From assembly GCF_000961095.1 (NCBI RefSeq), contig NZ_CP011058.1:5410001-5474000 (forward strand): 64,000 nt of DNA, written 5' to 3'. The notes under the pieces are model-generated. The model did not search any database, was not told the origin of the DNA, and was given only the letters and a program-made list of their open reading frames with translations. Below are positions 16,360-24,781 of this stretch, piece by piece; the stretch's first letter is position 1, and each line of letters begins with the position of its first letter. The translations under genes were made by a program, and so were the position numbers. Source of the stretch: Paenibacillus beijingensis (GTDB lineage Bacteria > Bacillota > Bacilli > Paenibacillales > Paenibacillaceae).

Positions 16360-17619
16360 ATGAGCGTAACGACGAACGAAGTGCGCGACAAAGCGAAGCT
16401 CGCGCGATCAGCCGCAGAAGAGATGAACCTGCTGACAACGGAGCAAAAAAACGAGGCGCTCGCCGCCATGGCCGACGCCTTGATTGCGAATACCGCCGCC
16501 ATTATCAGCGCCAATGAACTCGATCTTAAGCGGGGCAAGGAACAAGGAACGCCGGCTTCCCTGCTCGACAGATTGGCCCTTAATCCGGCGCGCATCGAAG
16601 GTATTGCCGAAGGATTGCGCCAGATTATCGCACTGCCCGATCCGGTTGGCGACAATCTGGAAACGATTGAACGTCCGAACGGACTGCATATTGAGAAAAT
16701 CCGCGTTCCGCTCGGCGTCATCGGCATTATTTACGAGGCGCGCCCGAACGTGACGGTCGACGCAGCGGGACTTTGCCTCAAGACAGGCAACGCCGTCGTC
16801 CTGCGCGGCGGGTCGGCGGCACTGCTGACGAACCGCACCGTTGTCGACGTGCTGCGCACCGCCCTGTCGGCAACCGCCGTTCCGAAGGAAGCGCTGCAGC
16901 TGATCGAGGATCCGAGCCGCGCTTCGGTCGACACGATGCTCAAGCTGAACGGACTGCTGGACGTCATCATTCCGCGCGGCGGCGCCTCCCTGATCCGCAA
17001 CGTCGTGGAAAATGCGACCGTGCCCGTCATCGAAACGGGTGCCGGCATTTGCCATACGTTCATCGACGAAAGCGCCGATTACCGGATGGCTTCGGATATC
17101 GCGTTCAATGCGAAAGTGCAGCGGCCTTCCGTATGCAACTCGATGGAAACGCTGCTCGTGCATTGCGCCTTCGCCGCTTCCCACTTGCGGAAGCTGGCGG
17201 ACCGGATGCTGGAGGCCGGTGTGGCGCTCAAAGGATGTGCGGAAACACTCCGGATCGTGCCGGAAGCTTCGCTCGCAACGGATGCCGATTATGCGACGGA
17301 GTATAACGATTACGTTCTGAACATCCGGATCGTCAGCGGCATCGACGAGGCGCTGCGGCATATCCGCAGGTTCGGCACGAAGCATTCGGAATGCATCGTC
17401 ACCGAAGACGCGGCGAATGCCGACCGCTTTCTGCGCGACACCGATGCGGCGGCGGTTTACCATAATGCGTCCACCCGCTTTACGGACGGGTTCGAATTCG
17501 GATTCGGTGCGGAAATCGGCATCAGCACCCAGAAGCTGCATGCGCGCGGCCCTATGGGGCTGCCGGCGTTAACAAGCACCAAATATATCGTTAAAGGCAG
17601 CGGGCAAATCAGACAATAA
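16360..17619 (+). CDS. proA: Glutamate-5-semialdehyde dehydrogenase
   Basis: This NADPH-dependent enzyme reduces gamma-glutamyl phosphate to glutamate semialdehyde. The 419-residue chain carries VPLGVIGIIYEARPNVTVD, the LRGGS segment, and the catalytic Cys region near VQRPSVCNSMETLLVH (about residue 258), then the C-terminal ARGPMGLPALTSTKYIVKG signature. A GGAGAGGAG site precedes the ATG. It is the second gene of the T-box operon; proC follows after 85 bases with no visible terminator between them. Confidence 0.97.
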   Translation: MSVTTNEVRDKAKLARSAAEEMNLLTTEQKNEALAAMADALIANTAAIISANELDLKRGKEQGTPASLLDRLALNPARIEGIAEGLRQIIALPDPVGDNLETIERPNGLHIEKIRVPLGVIGIIYEARPNVTVDAAGLCLKTGNAVVLRGGSAALLTNRTVVDVLRTALSATAVPKEALQLIEDPSRASVDTMLKLNGLLDVIIPRGGASLIRNVVENATVPVIETGAGICHTFIDESADYRMASDIAFNAKVQRPSVCNSMETLLVHCAFAASHLRKLADRMLEAGVALKGCAETLRIVPEASLATDADYATEYNDYVLNIRIVSGIDEALRHIRRFGTKHSECIVTEDAANADRFLRDTDAAAVYHNASTRFTDGFEFGFGAEIGISTQKLHARGPMGLPALTSTKYIVKGSGQIRQ

Positions 17620-17704
17620 TGAAGCTGAAAATTATGGCGAACCCGCCGGATACGATTTAGCTTTTGCATTAACAATAAAAGGCTTCCTGCAAGGAGGAAC
17701 GGCA

Positions 17705-18598
17705 ATGACTATAAATTCCATAACCGAAGCGGACTCGGTACAGAGAACGGGTGTTTCCGGTCTCAGCCTCGTCTTCTACGGAGCGGGATCGATGGCGGAG
17801 GCGATTGTGAAAGGGCTGCTTCATAAGCGACTGACAACGCCCGGTCAAATCGGCATGTTTAACCGGAGCAACGCCGAGCGGCTGGAACAGCTGCGGAACC
17901 AATACGGCGTATATACGGCTTTGGAGCAAAGTGACAAAGAAAAAATGCTGCAAAGCGCCGATATCATCTTCCTGGCCATAAAACCGAAGGACGCGGCGGA
18001 ATCGCTCCGCACGCTGGCTCCTCTTCTGAACGGCCGCCAAATGATCGTTTCGCTCATCGCCGGATTACCAATCCGGACCATTGAACGGCTCCTTGGGCAA
18101 ACCGTGCCTGTTATCCGCACGATGCCCAATACGAGCGCAACAGTTGGCTTGGGGGCGACCGGCCTTTCATTTTCGGATGCGGTAAGCGCACATCAGCGCG
18201 ATCTGGCCGAAGAGCTGTTCCGGGCCGTCGGAATGACGGCAGTCGTCGAAGAGCCGCAGCTCGATGCGGTTACCGCCGTATCGGGCAGCGGTCCGGCTTA
18301 TATTTACTATATGATGGAGACGATGATGGCTGCGGGTCAGAAGCTCGGCCTTTCGCCGCAGGCGGCGCGCGAACTGACGCTTCAAACGGTGCTCGGCGCG
18401 GCGCATATGGTGATCGAAACCGGCGAAGAGCCGGCGGAGCTGCGCCGCAAAGTGACGTCGCCGAACGGTACGACCCAGGCTGCGATCGAGACGCTTGAAT
18501 CGCACCGCTTCTCCGAAGCTTTCATGCATGCGATGGAACGGTGCATGAACAGAGCCCGCGAATTGGGAGCTGAAATTGAAAGGAGCGCCGGTGAATGA
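17705..18598 (+). CDS. proC: Pyrroline-5-carboxylate reductase
   Basis: This NAD(P)H-dependent enzyme completes proline synthesis. The 297 residues include an unusual extension of about 20 residues before the Rossmann motif FYGAGSMAEAIVKGLL, then the conserved NTSATVGLGATGLSFS and AVSGSGPAYIYYMMETM of the P5C-binding and dimer region and TSPNGTTQAAIETLE near the end. AAGGAGG sits seven bases before the ATG. Its last codons overlap the start of mtnW in an ATGA, so the proline and methionine-salvage parts of this operon are translationally coupled. Confidence 0.96.
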   Translation: MTINSITEADSVQRTGVSGLSLVFYGAGSMAEAIVKGLLHKRLTTPGQIGMFNRSNAERLEQLRNQYGVYTALEQSDKEKMLQSADIIFLAIKPKDAAESLRTLAPLLNGRQMIVSLIAGLPIRTIERLLGQTVPVIRTMPNTSATVGLGATGLSFSDAVSAHQRDLAEELFRAVGMTAVVEEPQLDAVTAVSGSGPAYIYYMMETMMAAGQKLGLSPQAARELTLQTVLGAAHMVIETGEEPAELRRKVTSPNGTTQAAIETLESHRFSEAFMHAMERCMNRARELGAEIERSAGE

Positions 18599-19833
18599 GC
18601 GAGCGATTGAACGGATATTGCACCGCAACATACCGCTGCTACGACGATAAAGCCGATTTTCATAAAAAAGCGCTGTCGATCGCCGTCGGACTGACGGTCG
18701 GCAGCTGGACCGACCTTCCGGAAGCGCGCAAAGCGGAGATGGAAAAACATTTGGGCCGCGTCGTTTCCGTGGAAGTGCACGAAACGGACCGTCCGGGAGA
18801 GCGTTATGCGGACATCCGCATCGCGTATCCCGACATCAACTTCAGCCGCGATATTCCGGCGCTGCTCGTCACCATATTCGGCAAACTGTCGATGGACGGA
18901 CGGATCAAATTGACCGACATCGACGTCTCGGGCGATTTTCTGACCGCTTTTCCGGGTCCGAAGTTCGGCCTGGAAGGTGTTCGGGAGCTGCTTGGCGTGC
19001 ACGACCGTCCGCTGCTGATGAGCATTTTCAAATCGGTCATCGGCCATGATCTCGACGGGCTGCAAGAGCAGTTTTACAAGCAGGCGCTCGGCGGCGTCGA
19101 TCTGATCAAAGATGACGAGATTTTGTTCGAAAATCCGCTTACCCCGCTCGAGAAACGGGTTGAAACGTGCATGGAAGCGGCGCGGCGCGCGTCCGCACAG
19201 ACCGGACAAAAGCTGCTCTACGCGGTCAACCTGACCGGTCCGGCTTCCAAGCTGGCTGCGCAGGCGCGCAAAGCGATCTCAGCCGGTGCTAACGCGCTGC
19301 TGCTCAACGTGCTCGCTTACGGCTACGATACGCTGCATGAGCTGAGCAGCGACCCGGAAGTCAACATCCCGATCGCCGCGCATCCGGCGCTTGCCGGCGC
19401 GCTCTACCCTTCGCCGCATTACGGCATCGCCGCACCGGTGCTGCTCGGCAAGCTAATGCGGCTCGCGGGAGCCGATCTCGTGCTGTTCCCTTCCCCTTAC
19501 GGCTCCGTCGTCATGCCGAAAGAGGAAAATATGGCCGTCAAAGAAGCGCTGCTTCATCCGCTGTCAACGTTGCGGACAAGCTTCCCGGTTCCTTCCGCCG
19601 GCATTCATCCGGGACTTGTGCCGCTCATTTTGCGCGACTTCGGATCGGACGTTGTCGTCAACGCCGGCGGCGGCATTCACGGCCATCCGCTCGGTACCGC
19701 AGCCGGCGGCGAGGCGTTCCGCCAGGCCATCGCGGCCGCTTTGAAAGGCGTGCCGCTGGCGGAAGCGGCCGGAGAGCCGGGCCATGAACCGTTGAGAGCG
19801 GCGATTGACGCATGGGGCGTGAAGGAAGCATGA
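18595..19833 (+). CDS. mtnW: 2,3-diketo-5-methylthiopentyl-1-phosphate enolase (RuBisCO-like protein)
   Basis: This RuBisCO-like enzyme enolises diketomethylthiopentyl phosphate in the methionine salvage pathway. It is 412 residues long, close to the Bacillus protein. The activating motif GGVDLIKDDE holds the Lys (about 172) that is carbamylated and the Asp/Glu metal ligands. HPALAGALYPS and NAGGGIHGHPLGTAAGG mark phosphate-binding loops. It lacks the CO2-fixing active-site set and belongs to the MtnW branch by context. It overlaps proC by four bases and mtnX by four bases. Confidence 0.96.
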   Translation: MSERLNGYCTATYRCYDDKADFHKKALSIAVGLTVGSWTDLPEARKAEMEKHLGRVVSVEVHETDRPGERYADIRIAYPDINFSRDIPALLVTIFGKLSMDGRIKLTDIDVSGDFLTAFPGPKFGLEGVRELLGVHDRPLLMSIFKSVIGHDLDGLQEQFYKQALGGVDLIKDDEILFENPLTPLEKRVETCMEAARRASAQTGQKLLYAVNLTGPASKLAAQARKAISAGANALLLNVLAYGYDTLHELSSDPEVNIPIAAHPALAGALYPSPHYGIAAPVLLGKLMRLAGADLVLFPSPYGSVVMPKEENMAVKEALLHPLSTLRTSFPVPSAGIHPGLVPLILRDFGSDVVVNAGGGIHGHPLGTAAGGEAFRQAIAAALKGVPLAEAAGEPGHEPLRAAIDAWGVKEA

Positions 19834-20507
19834 GTACGGATCGAAAAAAAGTTATTTTTTGCGATTTCGACGGGACGATTACGGTCAATGACAACATTGT
19901 GGCGGTCATCAAGCATTTTAATCCGGAAGGCTGGGAAGCGATTGTCGACGACATTATTCAGCAGCGCATCACGATTCAACAGGGTGTAGGCGCTTTGTTC
20001 CGCCTGCTCCCCGCTTCCATGAAGAAGGAAGTGGTCGATTATGCGATCGGCAATGCAACGATCCGCGCCGGTTTCGCCGATCTGCTCGCATACTGCAAAC
20101 GCCAAGACATTGAATTTTATGTCACGAGCGGCGGCATCGATTTCTTCGTTTATCCGCTGCTGGCGCAATTCGGCATTCCCGAAGACCATATTTACTGCAA
20201 CGGCAGCGATTTCAGCGGCGAAAGGATTGAAATTACGTGGCCCCACTCCTGCGACGACGAATGTGCAAGCGGCGGCTGCGGCATGTGCAAGCCGGCCGTT
20301 ATCCGGCGGTTCCCGCAGGAGCACTTCGAAAGGATTTTGATCGGGGACAGCGTAACCGACTTTGAAGGCGCGAAGCTGGCAGAGCTTGTTTTTTCCCGCT
20401 CGCATTTGACCGAGAAATGCCGGGAGCTTGGACTCCCTCATGTCGAATTTGAAACGTTCCACGATATCATTGCCCATCTGGAGCAGGAAAGGACTACGGT
20501 ACGATGA
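19830..20507 (+). CDS. mtnX: 2-hydroxy-3-keto-5-methylthiopentenyl-1-phosphate phosphatase
   Basis: This HAD-superfamily phosphatase dephosphorylates the MtnW product. The nucleophile motif FCDFDGTITVNDN is at about residues 10-22; motif II is VTSGGIDFFV; the late Asp motif is ILIGDSVTDFEGAKLA. A Cys-rich insert (CDDECASGGCGMCK) may bind metal. The start is ATG 19830 (MSTDRKK), with AAGGA just upstream, giving 225 residues; the ATG overlaps the mtnW stop as ATGA. The stop likewise overlaps mtnB. Confidence 0.94.
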   Translation: MSTDRKKVIFCDFDGTITVNDNIVAVIKHFNPEGWEAIVDDIIQQRITIQQGVGALFRLLPASMKKEVVDYAIGNATIRAGFADLLAYCKRQDIEFYVTSGGIDFFVYPLLAQFGIPEDHIYCNGSDFSGERIEITWPHSCDDECASGGCGMCKPAVIRRFPQEHFERILIGDSVTDFEGAKLAELVFSRSHLTEKCRELGLPHVEFETFHDIIAHLEQERTTVR

Positions 20508-21154
20508 GTCATGCAGTCATTACACTGGAAGAAAAACAGCGCGCTTACGCGCAGCTTCACGAGGTGAAGGCGCTCTTCTCGCAGCGCAATTGGTTCGCCG
20601 GAACGAGCGGCAACCTGTCCGTACGTGTGGGCGATTTTTCGCCAGAGCAGTTCCAATTCGCCATTACGGCCAGCGGCAAAGACAAGTCGCAGCAAACGCC
20701 CGAAGATTTTCTGCTGGTGGACCAAAGCGGGAAGCCGAGCGAGCCGACCTCGCTTAAACCGTCTGCGGAGACGCTCATCCACTGCGAAATTTACCGGTTA
20801 ACCGGCTGCGGAGCCATTTTTCATGTGCATACCGTGTTCAACAACGTCATTTCGGAATGGTTCTGGGACCGCAAATCGGTTCCGGTGGACGGCGTCGAAT
20901 TGATCAAAGGGCTCGGAAATTGGGAAGAGGAAGCGCACATCGACATTCCGATCGTCTCCAACTTCGCCGATATTCCGCGCATCGTTCCGGAAATTACAGA
21001 GCGTCTGCAGCACGACATTCCCGGAATTATGCTGCGCAAGCACGGCATTTACGCATGGGGTAAAAACGCGTTCGAAGCGAAGCGCCACCTCGAAGCGTTT
21101 GAGTTTATTTTTGAATATGTTTACCGGTGGGAGCTGCTGAACCGTTCCCGCTGA
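20504..21154 (+). CDS. mtnB: Methylthioribulose-1-phosphate dehydratase
   Basis: This class II aldolase-fold zinc enzyme dehydrates methylthioribulose 1-phosphate, one step before MtnW. The 216-residue chain has NWFAGTSGNLSVRV, the zinc-binding FHVHTVFNNV (about residue 110), and the third His in LRKHGIYAWGKN (about 190). It is the last gene of the operon and overlaps mtnX by four bases. mtnA, mtnK and mtnD are not in the window, so the pathway is split between loci. A terminator hairpin follows at 21229. Confidence 0.95.
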   Translation: MSHAVITLEEKQRAYAQLHEVKALFSQRNWFAGTSGNLSVRVGDFSPEQFQFAITASGKDKSQQTPEDFLLVDQSGKPSEPTSLKPSAETLIHCEIYRLTGCGAIFHVHTVFNNVISEWFWDRKSVPVDGVELIKGLGNWEEEAHIDIPIVSNFADIPRIVPEITERLQHDIPGIMLRKHGIYAWGKNAFEAKRHLEAFEFIFEYVYRWELLNRSR

Positions 21155-21228
21155 GCGGCCTTTAATAAGAGGCTGTCCCATAAGCAGGCTTTATGTCGGG
21201 TTTCAAGCCCTTCTGCTTCAAAAACGTA

Positions 21229-21273
21229 AACGAACCGATCAAGGAGCTATCCTTGGCCGGTTCGTTCGTTTTT
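21229..21273 (+). terminator. Terminator after mtnB; dispersed repeat copy A
   Basis: AACGAACCGATCAAGG pairs with CCTTGGCCGGTTCGTT across AGCTAT, with one internal mismatch, and a T tract follows. The reverse complement of 50749-50792 matches this stretch at about 41 of 43 positions, including the mismatch. Confidence 0.75.
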
Positions 21274-21540
21274 ATCGCTCTGCACGAAGGGCGACTTTTC
21301 AAAAGCATGCGTTCGCTCGTACATCTTTTTTCTTTTTATTTTTAGACTGGAGTTAAAATTCCTGCAAATATACTTTTTTTGTCGGTCCCATCTTTCGTTC
21401 GGGCGATAAAACCTGGGAATTCCTGCACCATCTCGAAGGTTTTCCCTCCAGATAGGCAATTTGGATCGATAATACCTGCACAATCGCAGGTTTAGCGATA
21501 AGGATCCCCGACTCTGCGCTGGTTTAGCGAGAAAAGGAAA

Positions 21541-21582
21541 GGAGCTCCTGTTCCGCTGCTTTGCCAGCGGAACAGGAGCTCC
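21541..21582. terminator. Perfect 18-bp hairpin downstream of dnaD
   Basis: GGAGCTCCTGTTCCGCTG and its exact complement are separated by six bases. Both sides have T-rich tracts (TTTCCTTTTC on the minus side, TCTTTTGTT on the plus side). It lies about 35 bases after the dnaD stop and is probably a bidirectional terminator. Confidence 0.7.
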
Positions 21583-21616
21583 TCTTTTGTTATATTTAGG
21601 ACGAGCTCAATCCGCT

Positions 21617-22345
21617 TCAGCCTCTGCCCCCGCGGAACTTCGCCGCATGGGCGCGCGCTTCCTCGACGCTGTTCACCCGGTTGCGGCTCCATTCCAGTAA
21701 TATCCGGTCGATATAGCGAAAATGGAGCTTTCCTGCGAAAACCGCTTCCTTCAGCGCAAAGCGGATCAGCTCGTCGGGATAGCGGTCTTGATCGAGCCAG
21801 CCGCTGATCGTCTCACATTCCATCGGCGAAAGAGGACGGCCGAATTCCTGCTCGAACAGCGTGAACATATCGCCGCCCGTTTGCATCTGCTCGCCGTGCA
21901 GCGGTTGGAAAGCTGCGGACGCCGTCCTTTTGCCGCCTCCGGAGCCCAATTCCCGCTGCGCCGTTTCACCTTCTGCAAGCTCCTCTTCGGCCGCCCATAG
22001 AGCCGCCCGCTGCAGCCATCCGCTCCAGTTATAGCGCTCGTAGAGGATACCGGAGACGGGATCGAGCGCTTCGTCGATTTCCAGCAGTCCGTCCTTCATC
22101 AGCTTGCCAAGCAGCTGCACGACCGTCTTCGGCGAAGTGCCGAGCCGGTGAGCGATCTCCTCCGGCGTCGGAAATTCCTTGCTTTCCGCTTCCCGGAACG
22201 CCATCAGCTGCAGCAGCAGCATCGCATCCGTATCCGTCAATCCCAATTCCCGATAAGAGCGGAGCAGCAGATGCGGTATGTAGACGCCTCGTTCCCCCAG
22301 CATTGCCGTCATTCCCCGGGCGTACGCTTTCAAGATGTCACTCAT
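21617..22345 (-). CDS. dnaD: DnaD-family replication initiation protein
   Basis: DnaD helps load the replicative helicase during initiation and restart. The 242-residue protein has an N-terminal winged-helix domain (about 1-100, LTDTDAMLLLQLMAFREAE then FPTPEEIAHRLGTSPKTVVQ) and a C-terminal DnaD/DnaB domain containing MFTLFEQEFGRPLSPMECET and the conserved tail YIDRILLEWSRNRV. The start is ATG 22345 (MSDILKAYA), because AAGGTG lies upstream; longer frames read through the ackA terminator. In Bacillus dnaD is linked to nth and asnS, but not here. Confidence 0.93.
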   Translation of the reverse strand: MSDILKAYARGMTAMLGERGVYIPHLLLRSYRELGLTDTDAMLLLQLMAFREAESKEFPTPEEIAHRLGTSPKTVVQLLGKLMKDGLLEIDEALDPVSGILYERYNWSGWLQRAALWAAEEELAEGETAQRELGSGGGKRTASAAFQPLHGEQMQTGGDMFTLFEQEFGRPLSPMECETISGWLDQDRYPDELIRFALKEAVFAGKLHFRYIDRILLEWSRNRVNSVEEARAHAAKFRGGRG

Positions 22346-22376
22346 AAATTCATCCGCACCTTTTTGTAACATTAAA

Positions 22377-22428
22377 ATGCCGGAGCATGCGCGCAGCGTT
22401 AATAACCTATCGGCGCATGGTCCGGCAT
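22377..22428 (-). terminator. Terminator after ackA
   Basis: On the minus strand ATGCCGGACCATGCGC pairs with GCGCATGCTCCGGCAT and TTTTAATG follows. It lies 30 bases after the ackA stop, in the short gap before dnaD. Confidence 0.8.
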
Positions 22429-22457
22429 CGTTCATCTATTGCTGCCTAATTGTCGGT

Positions 22458-23663
22458 TTATGCTTCAGCCGATACCAGCTTGAACGTATCGCGCGCAATG
22501 ATCAATTCCTCATTCGTCGGCACGACAAGTACGCTCACCCGGGAATCCGGGGTGGAAATGATGCGCGCTTCTTTGCTGCGCTGGGCATTCAGCTCCGGAT
22601 CAAGCTCAAGTCCGAGGAACGTCAAGCCGCTGCAGACCGTTTCTCTGAGTACGGCGCTATTCTCGCCGACGCCCGCCGTAAATACAAGCGTATCGATGCC
22701 GTTCATTGCCGCCGCATATGCTCCGATATATTTGCGTACGCGGTACGTATACATATCAAAAGCCAGCTGCGCGTGGCTGTCGCCTTCTTTCATCGCATCC
22801 GTAATTTCCCGCATGTCGCTGCTAAGGCCCGAGATCGCCATCAAGCCGCTGTGCTTGTTAAGCATCGAATTGACTTCGCTGAGCGTCAGATCTTCTTTAT
22901 TCATCGTATACGGCACGATCGCCGGATCAAGGTCCCCGCTGCGCGTACCCATCATCAGTCCTTCGAGCGGCGTCATCCCCATGCTCGTGTCATACGACTT
23001 GCCTTCCAGAACGGCCGTACAGCTAGCGCCGTTTCCGATATGGCAGCTGACCAGCTTGAGCGACTCCAGCGGCTTGCCGAGCACCTTCGCCGCCTTGTCG
23101 CTGACGTAAGCGTGGGAAGTGCCGTGGAAGCCGTAACGGCGGATTTTGTGGCGCTTGTACAGCACCATCGGAATCGGGTATAAGTAAGATGATTGCGGCA
23201 TCGTCTGATGAAATGCCGTATCGAATACGACCGCCTGCGGCACGCCTGTGAGCACCGCTTCAACCGCCTGAATGCCCATCATGTGAGCCGGATTGTGAAG
23301 CGGAGCCAGATCGAACAGATTGCGGATTTCAAGCTTGACTTCCGGAGTCACCAGCGCAGACTCGCGGAATGTTTCGCCGCCGTGCACGATCCGGTGTCCG
23401 ACCGCGTCGATTTCATTAATGGAAGCAAGCACACCGACTTCCGGATCGGTAAGCATGTCCATCACGCGGCGCACGGCCGTCGTATGCTCGAGAATTTCGC
23501 TTACGGACCGCACTTCCGGTTTGCCTGCCGGCTCATGTGTGACGATGGAAGAATCCATCCCGATCCGCTCCACGCGGCCGCTGGCCAGAACGGACTCGTC
23601 GGTCATGTTATAAAGCTGATATTTTAGCGATGAACTGCCTGCATTGATTACGAGTATTTTCAT
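22458..23663 (-). CDS. ackA: Acetate kinase
   Basis: This enzyme converts acetyl phosphate and ADP to acetate and ATP in overflow metabolism. The 401-residue chain has LVINAGSSSLKYQLY at the start, HRIVHGG (about residue 88), FDTAFHQTMP, RYGFHGTSHAYVS and the adenosine motif TAGVGENSAVLRE. It overlaps the upstream dehydrogenase gene by four bases (ATGA), so the two are cotranscribed. pta is not in the window. No cre site was identified nearby, although the family is often under CcpA control. Confidence 0.97.
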   Translation of the reverse strand: MKILVINAGSSSLKYQLYNMTDESVLASGRVERIGMDSSIVTHEPAGKPEVRSVSEILEHTTAVRRVMDMLTDPEVGVLASINEIDAVGHRIVHGGETFRESALVTPEVKLEIRNLFDLAPLHNPAHMMGIQAVEAVLTGVPQAVVFDTAFHQTMPQSSYLYPIPMVLYKRHKIRRYGFHGTSHAYVSDKAAKVLGKPLESLKLVSCHIGNGASCTAVLEGKSYDTSMGMTPLEGLMMGTRSGDLDPAIVPYTMNKEDLTLSEVNSMLNKHSGLMAISGLSSDMREITDAMKEGDSHAQLAFDMYTYRVRKYIGAYAAAMNGIDTLVFTAGVGENSAVLRETVCSGLTFLGLELDPELNAQRSKEARIISTPDSRVSVLVVPTNEELIIARDTFKLVSAEA

Positions 23664-24538
23664 GTCCGGTCCCCATCCTTATCATATTGGAAAAACCCTG
23701 CGCCCGATTTGACGCCGAGCTGGCCTGCACGCACCATTTTTTTCAATATAAACGATGGCCGGTACTTCAGCTCCCCATATTCGCGGAACATTGTCTCCAG
23801 AGCGGCTTCAACGGAATCGAGCCCGAACCGGTCCGCCATTTCGAACGGCCCGTGCTGGAACGAATAGCCGATTCGCATCGCACTGTCAATATCTTCAACC
23901 GAGGCGGTTCCTTCCTCGAGTACATGAAGGGCTTCGTTAATGAAAAGGCAAATGAGGCGCGTCGTAATAAATCCGGGCGATTCAAACACCATGACGCCTT
24001 TTTTATCAATAACCTGTTCCACAAATTGTTTCGTCCGGTCAAACGTCGAGTCGGACGTTTTCAGGCCGCGCACAATCTCGACCACGTCCACCTTGAACAC
24101 GGGATAAACAAAGTGCATGCCGATAACCCGTTCAGGGTGTGCCGTTACACTGGCGAGCTCCGTCAAGCTAAGCGTCGACGTGTTACTTGCCAGAATGACG
24201 TCCGGTCCTACGATGCGGTCGATTTGCTGGAACACGCTCTTTTTCCGTTCCAATTCTTCGGACACGGTCTCAATAATAAGCTCGCAATCCGACAGCTCCT
24301 CCATCGCTTCGCAGCGGTTAATCCGGTTAAGAATAAGCTTCTTCTCCGCCTGCGTGAGAGCCCATTTTTCAATTTGCTTATCAAGGCTCATTTCGATCAT
24401 CGAAATGCTGTAGTTCAGCTTTTCTTTCGTCTGCTCAAGCAGATAAACATCCAATCCTTTGTAAGCCAGCATTTCAGCAATGCTTTGTCCCATTGTGCCG
24501 GCTCCGATAACGCCTACTTTACGTACAGTCACTGTCAT
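23660..24538 (-). CDS. 3-hydroxyacyl-CoA dehydrogenase (3-hydroxybutyryl-CoA dehydrogenase type)
   Basis: This NAD-dependent dehydrogenase acts on short-chain 3-hydroxyacyl-CoA. The 292 residues start with the Rossmann motif VGVIGAGTMGQSIAEMLAYKG; ASNTSTLSLTELA and MHFVYPVFKVDVVEIV hold the catalytic Ser/His region; the C-terminal half has the dimer domain (GPFEMADRFGLDSVE). The frame opens at ATG 24538, but the GAGGAG site almost touches it; the GTG two codons later has a better spacing of seven bases. It is cotranscribed with ackA. Substrate chain length cannot be told from sequence. Confidence 0.9.
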   Translation of the reverse strand: MTVTVRKVGVIGAGTMGQSIAEMLAYKGLDVYLLEQTKEKLNYSISMIEMSLDKQIEKWALTQAEKKLILNRINRCEAMEELSDCELIIETVSEELERKKSVFQQIDRIVGPDVILASNTSTLSLTELASVTAHPERVIGMHFVYPVFKVDVVEIVRGLKTSDSTFDRTKQFVEQVIDKKGVMVFESPGFITTRLICLFINEALHVLEEGTASVEDIDSAMRIGYSFQHGPFEMADRFGLDSVEAALETMFREYGELKYRPSFILKKMVRAGQLGVKSGAGFFQYDKDGDRT

Positions 24539-24623
24539 TCTCCTCTTTGCGGGTTTCTCTCTTTAAGTTGCCACACCATTGAAATCTTAAGCCCTTATCC
24601 CATAAGTTTATAACGTTTTGACG

Positions 24624-24654
24624 AAAAAAAGAAGACGGACAAAGCGTCCGTCTT
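24624..24654 (-). terminator. Terminator after the FtsH-like gene pair
   Basis: A perfect 9-bp stem AAGACGGAC/GTCCGTCTT is followed on the minus strand by a run of T residues. It lies 128 bases after the stop at 24782. Confidence 0.88.
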
Positions 24655-24781
24655 AAGATTGTCGAAATTTGAACCGTTTTTCGCGGATTATGCCGCTATT
24701 TTTGTTTTATTTGTGAATATTCAAGATAAAAAGGAGCGCTGCAGCTTGTCGGGTCAACGGTTAACACCCCATACGGCTGCG

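Larger units (their letters stand above)
21155..21616. other. Gene-free interval between mtnB and dnaD
   Basis: No credible gene is present in these 462 bases. The interval begins with AAGAGGCTGTCCCATAAG, which resembles an insertion-sequence end, but no transposase remnant or partner inverted repeat was found. It then holds the repeated terminator at 21229-21273, an AT-rich tract with three CCTGCA motifs (about 21361, 21424 and 21475), and a perfect 18-bp hairpin at 21541-21582. Confidence 0.6.

Noticed and set aside
21170..21192. AAGAGGCTGTCCCATAAG as an insertion-sequence end
   Set aside because: No matching inverted end, target duplication or transposase remnant was found within the gap.
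24711..24726. TTGTGAATATTCAAGA resembling a Rex operator
   Set aside because: The spacer is too short and the right half lacks TTCACAA, so it does not match the Rex consensus; it lies between terminator and gene end, not at a promoter.
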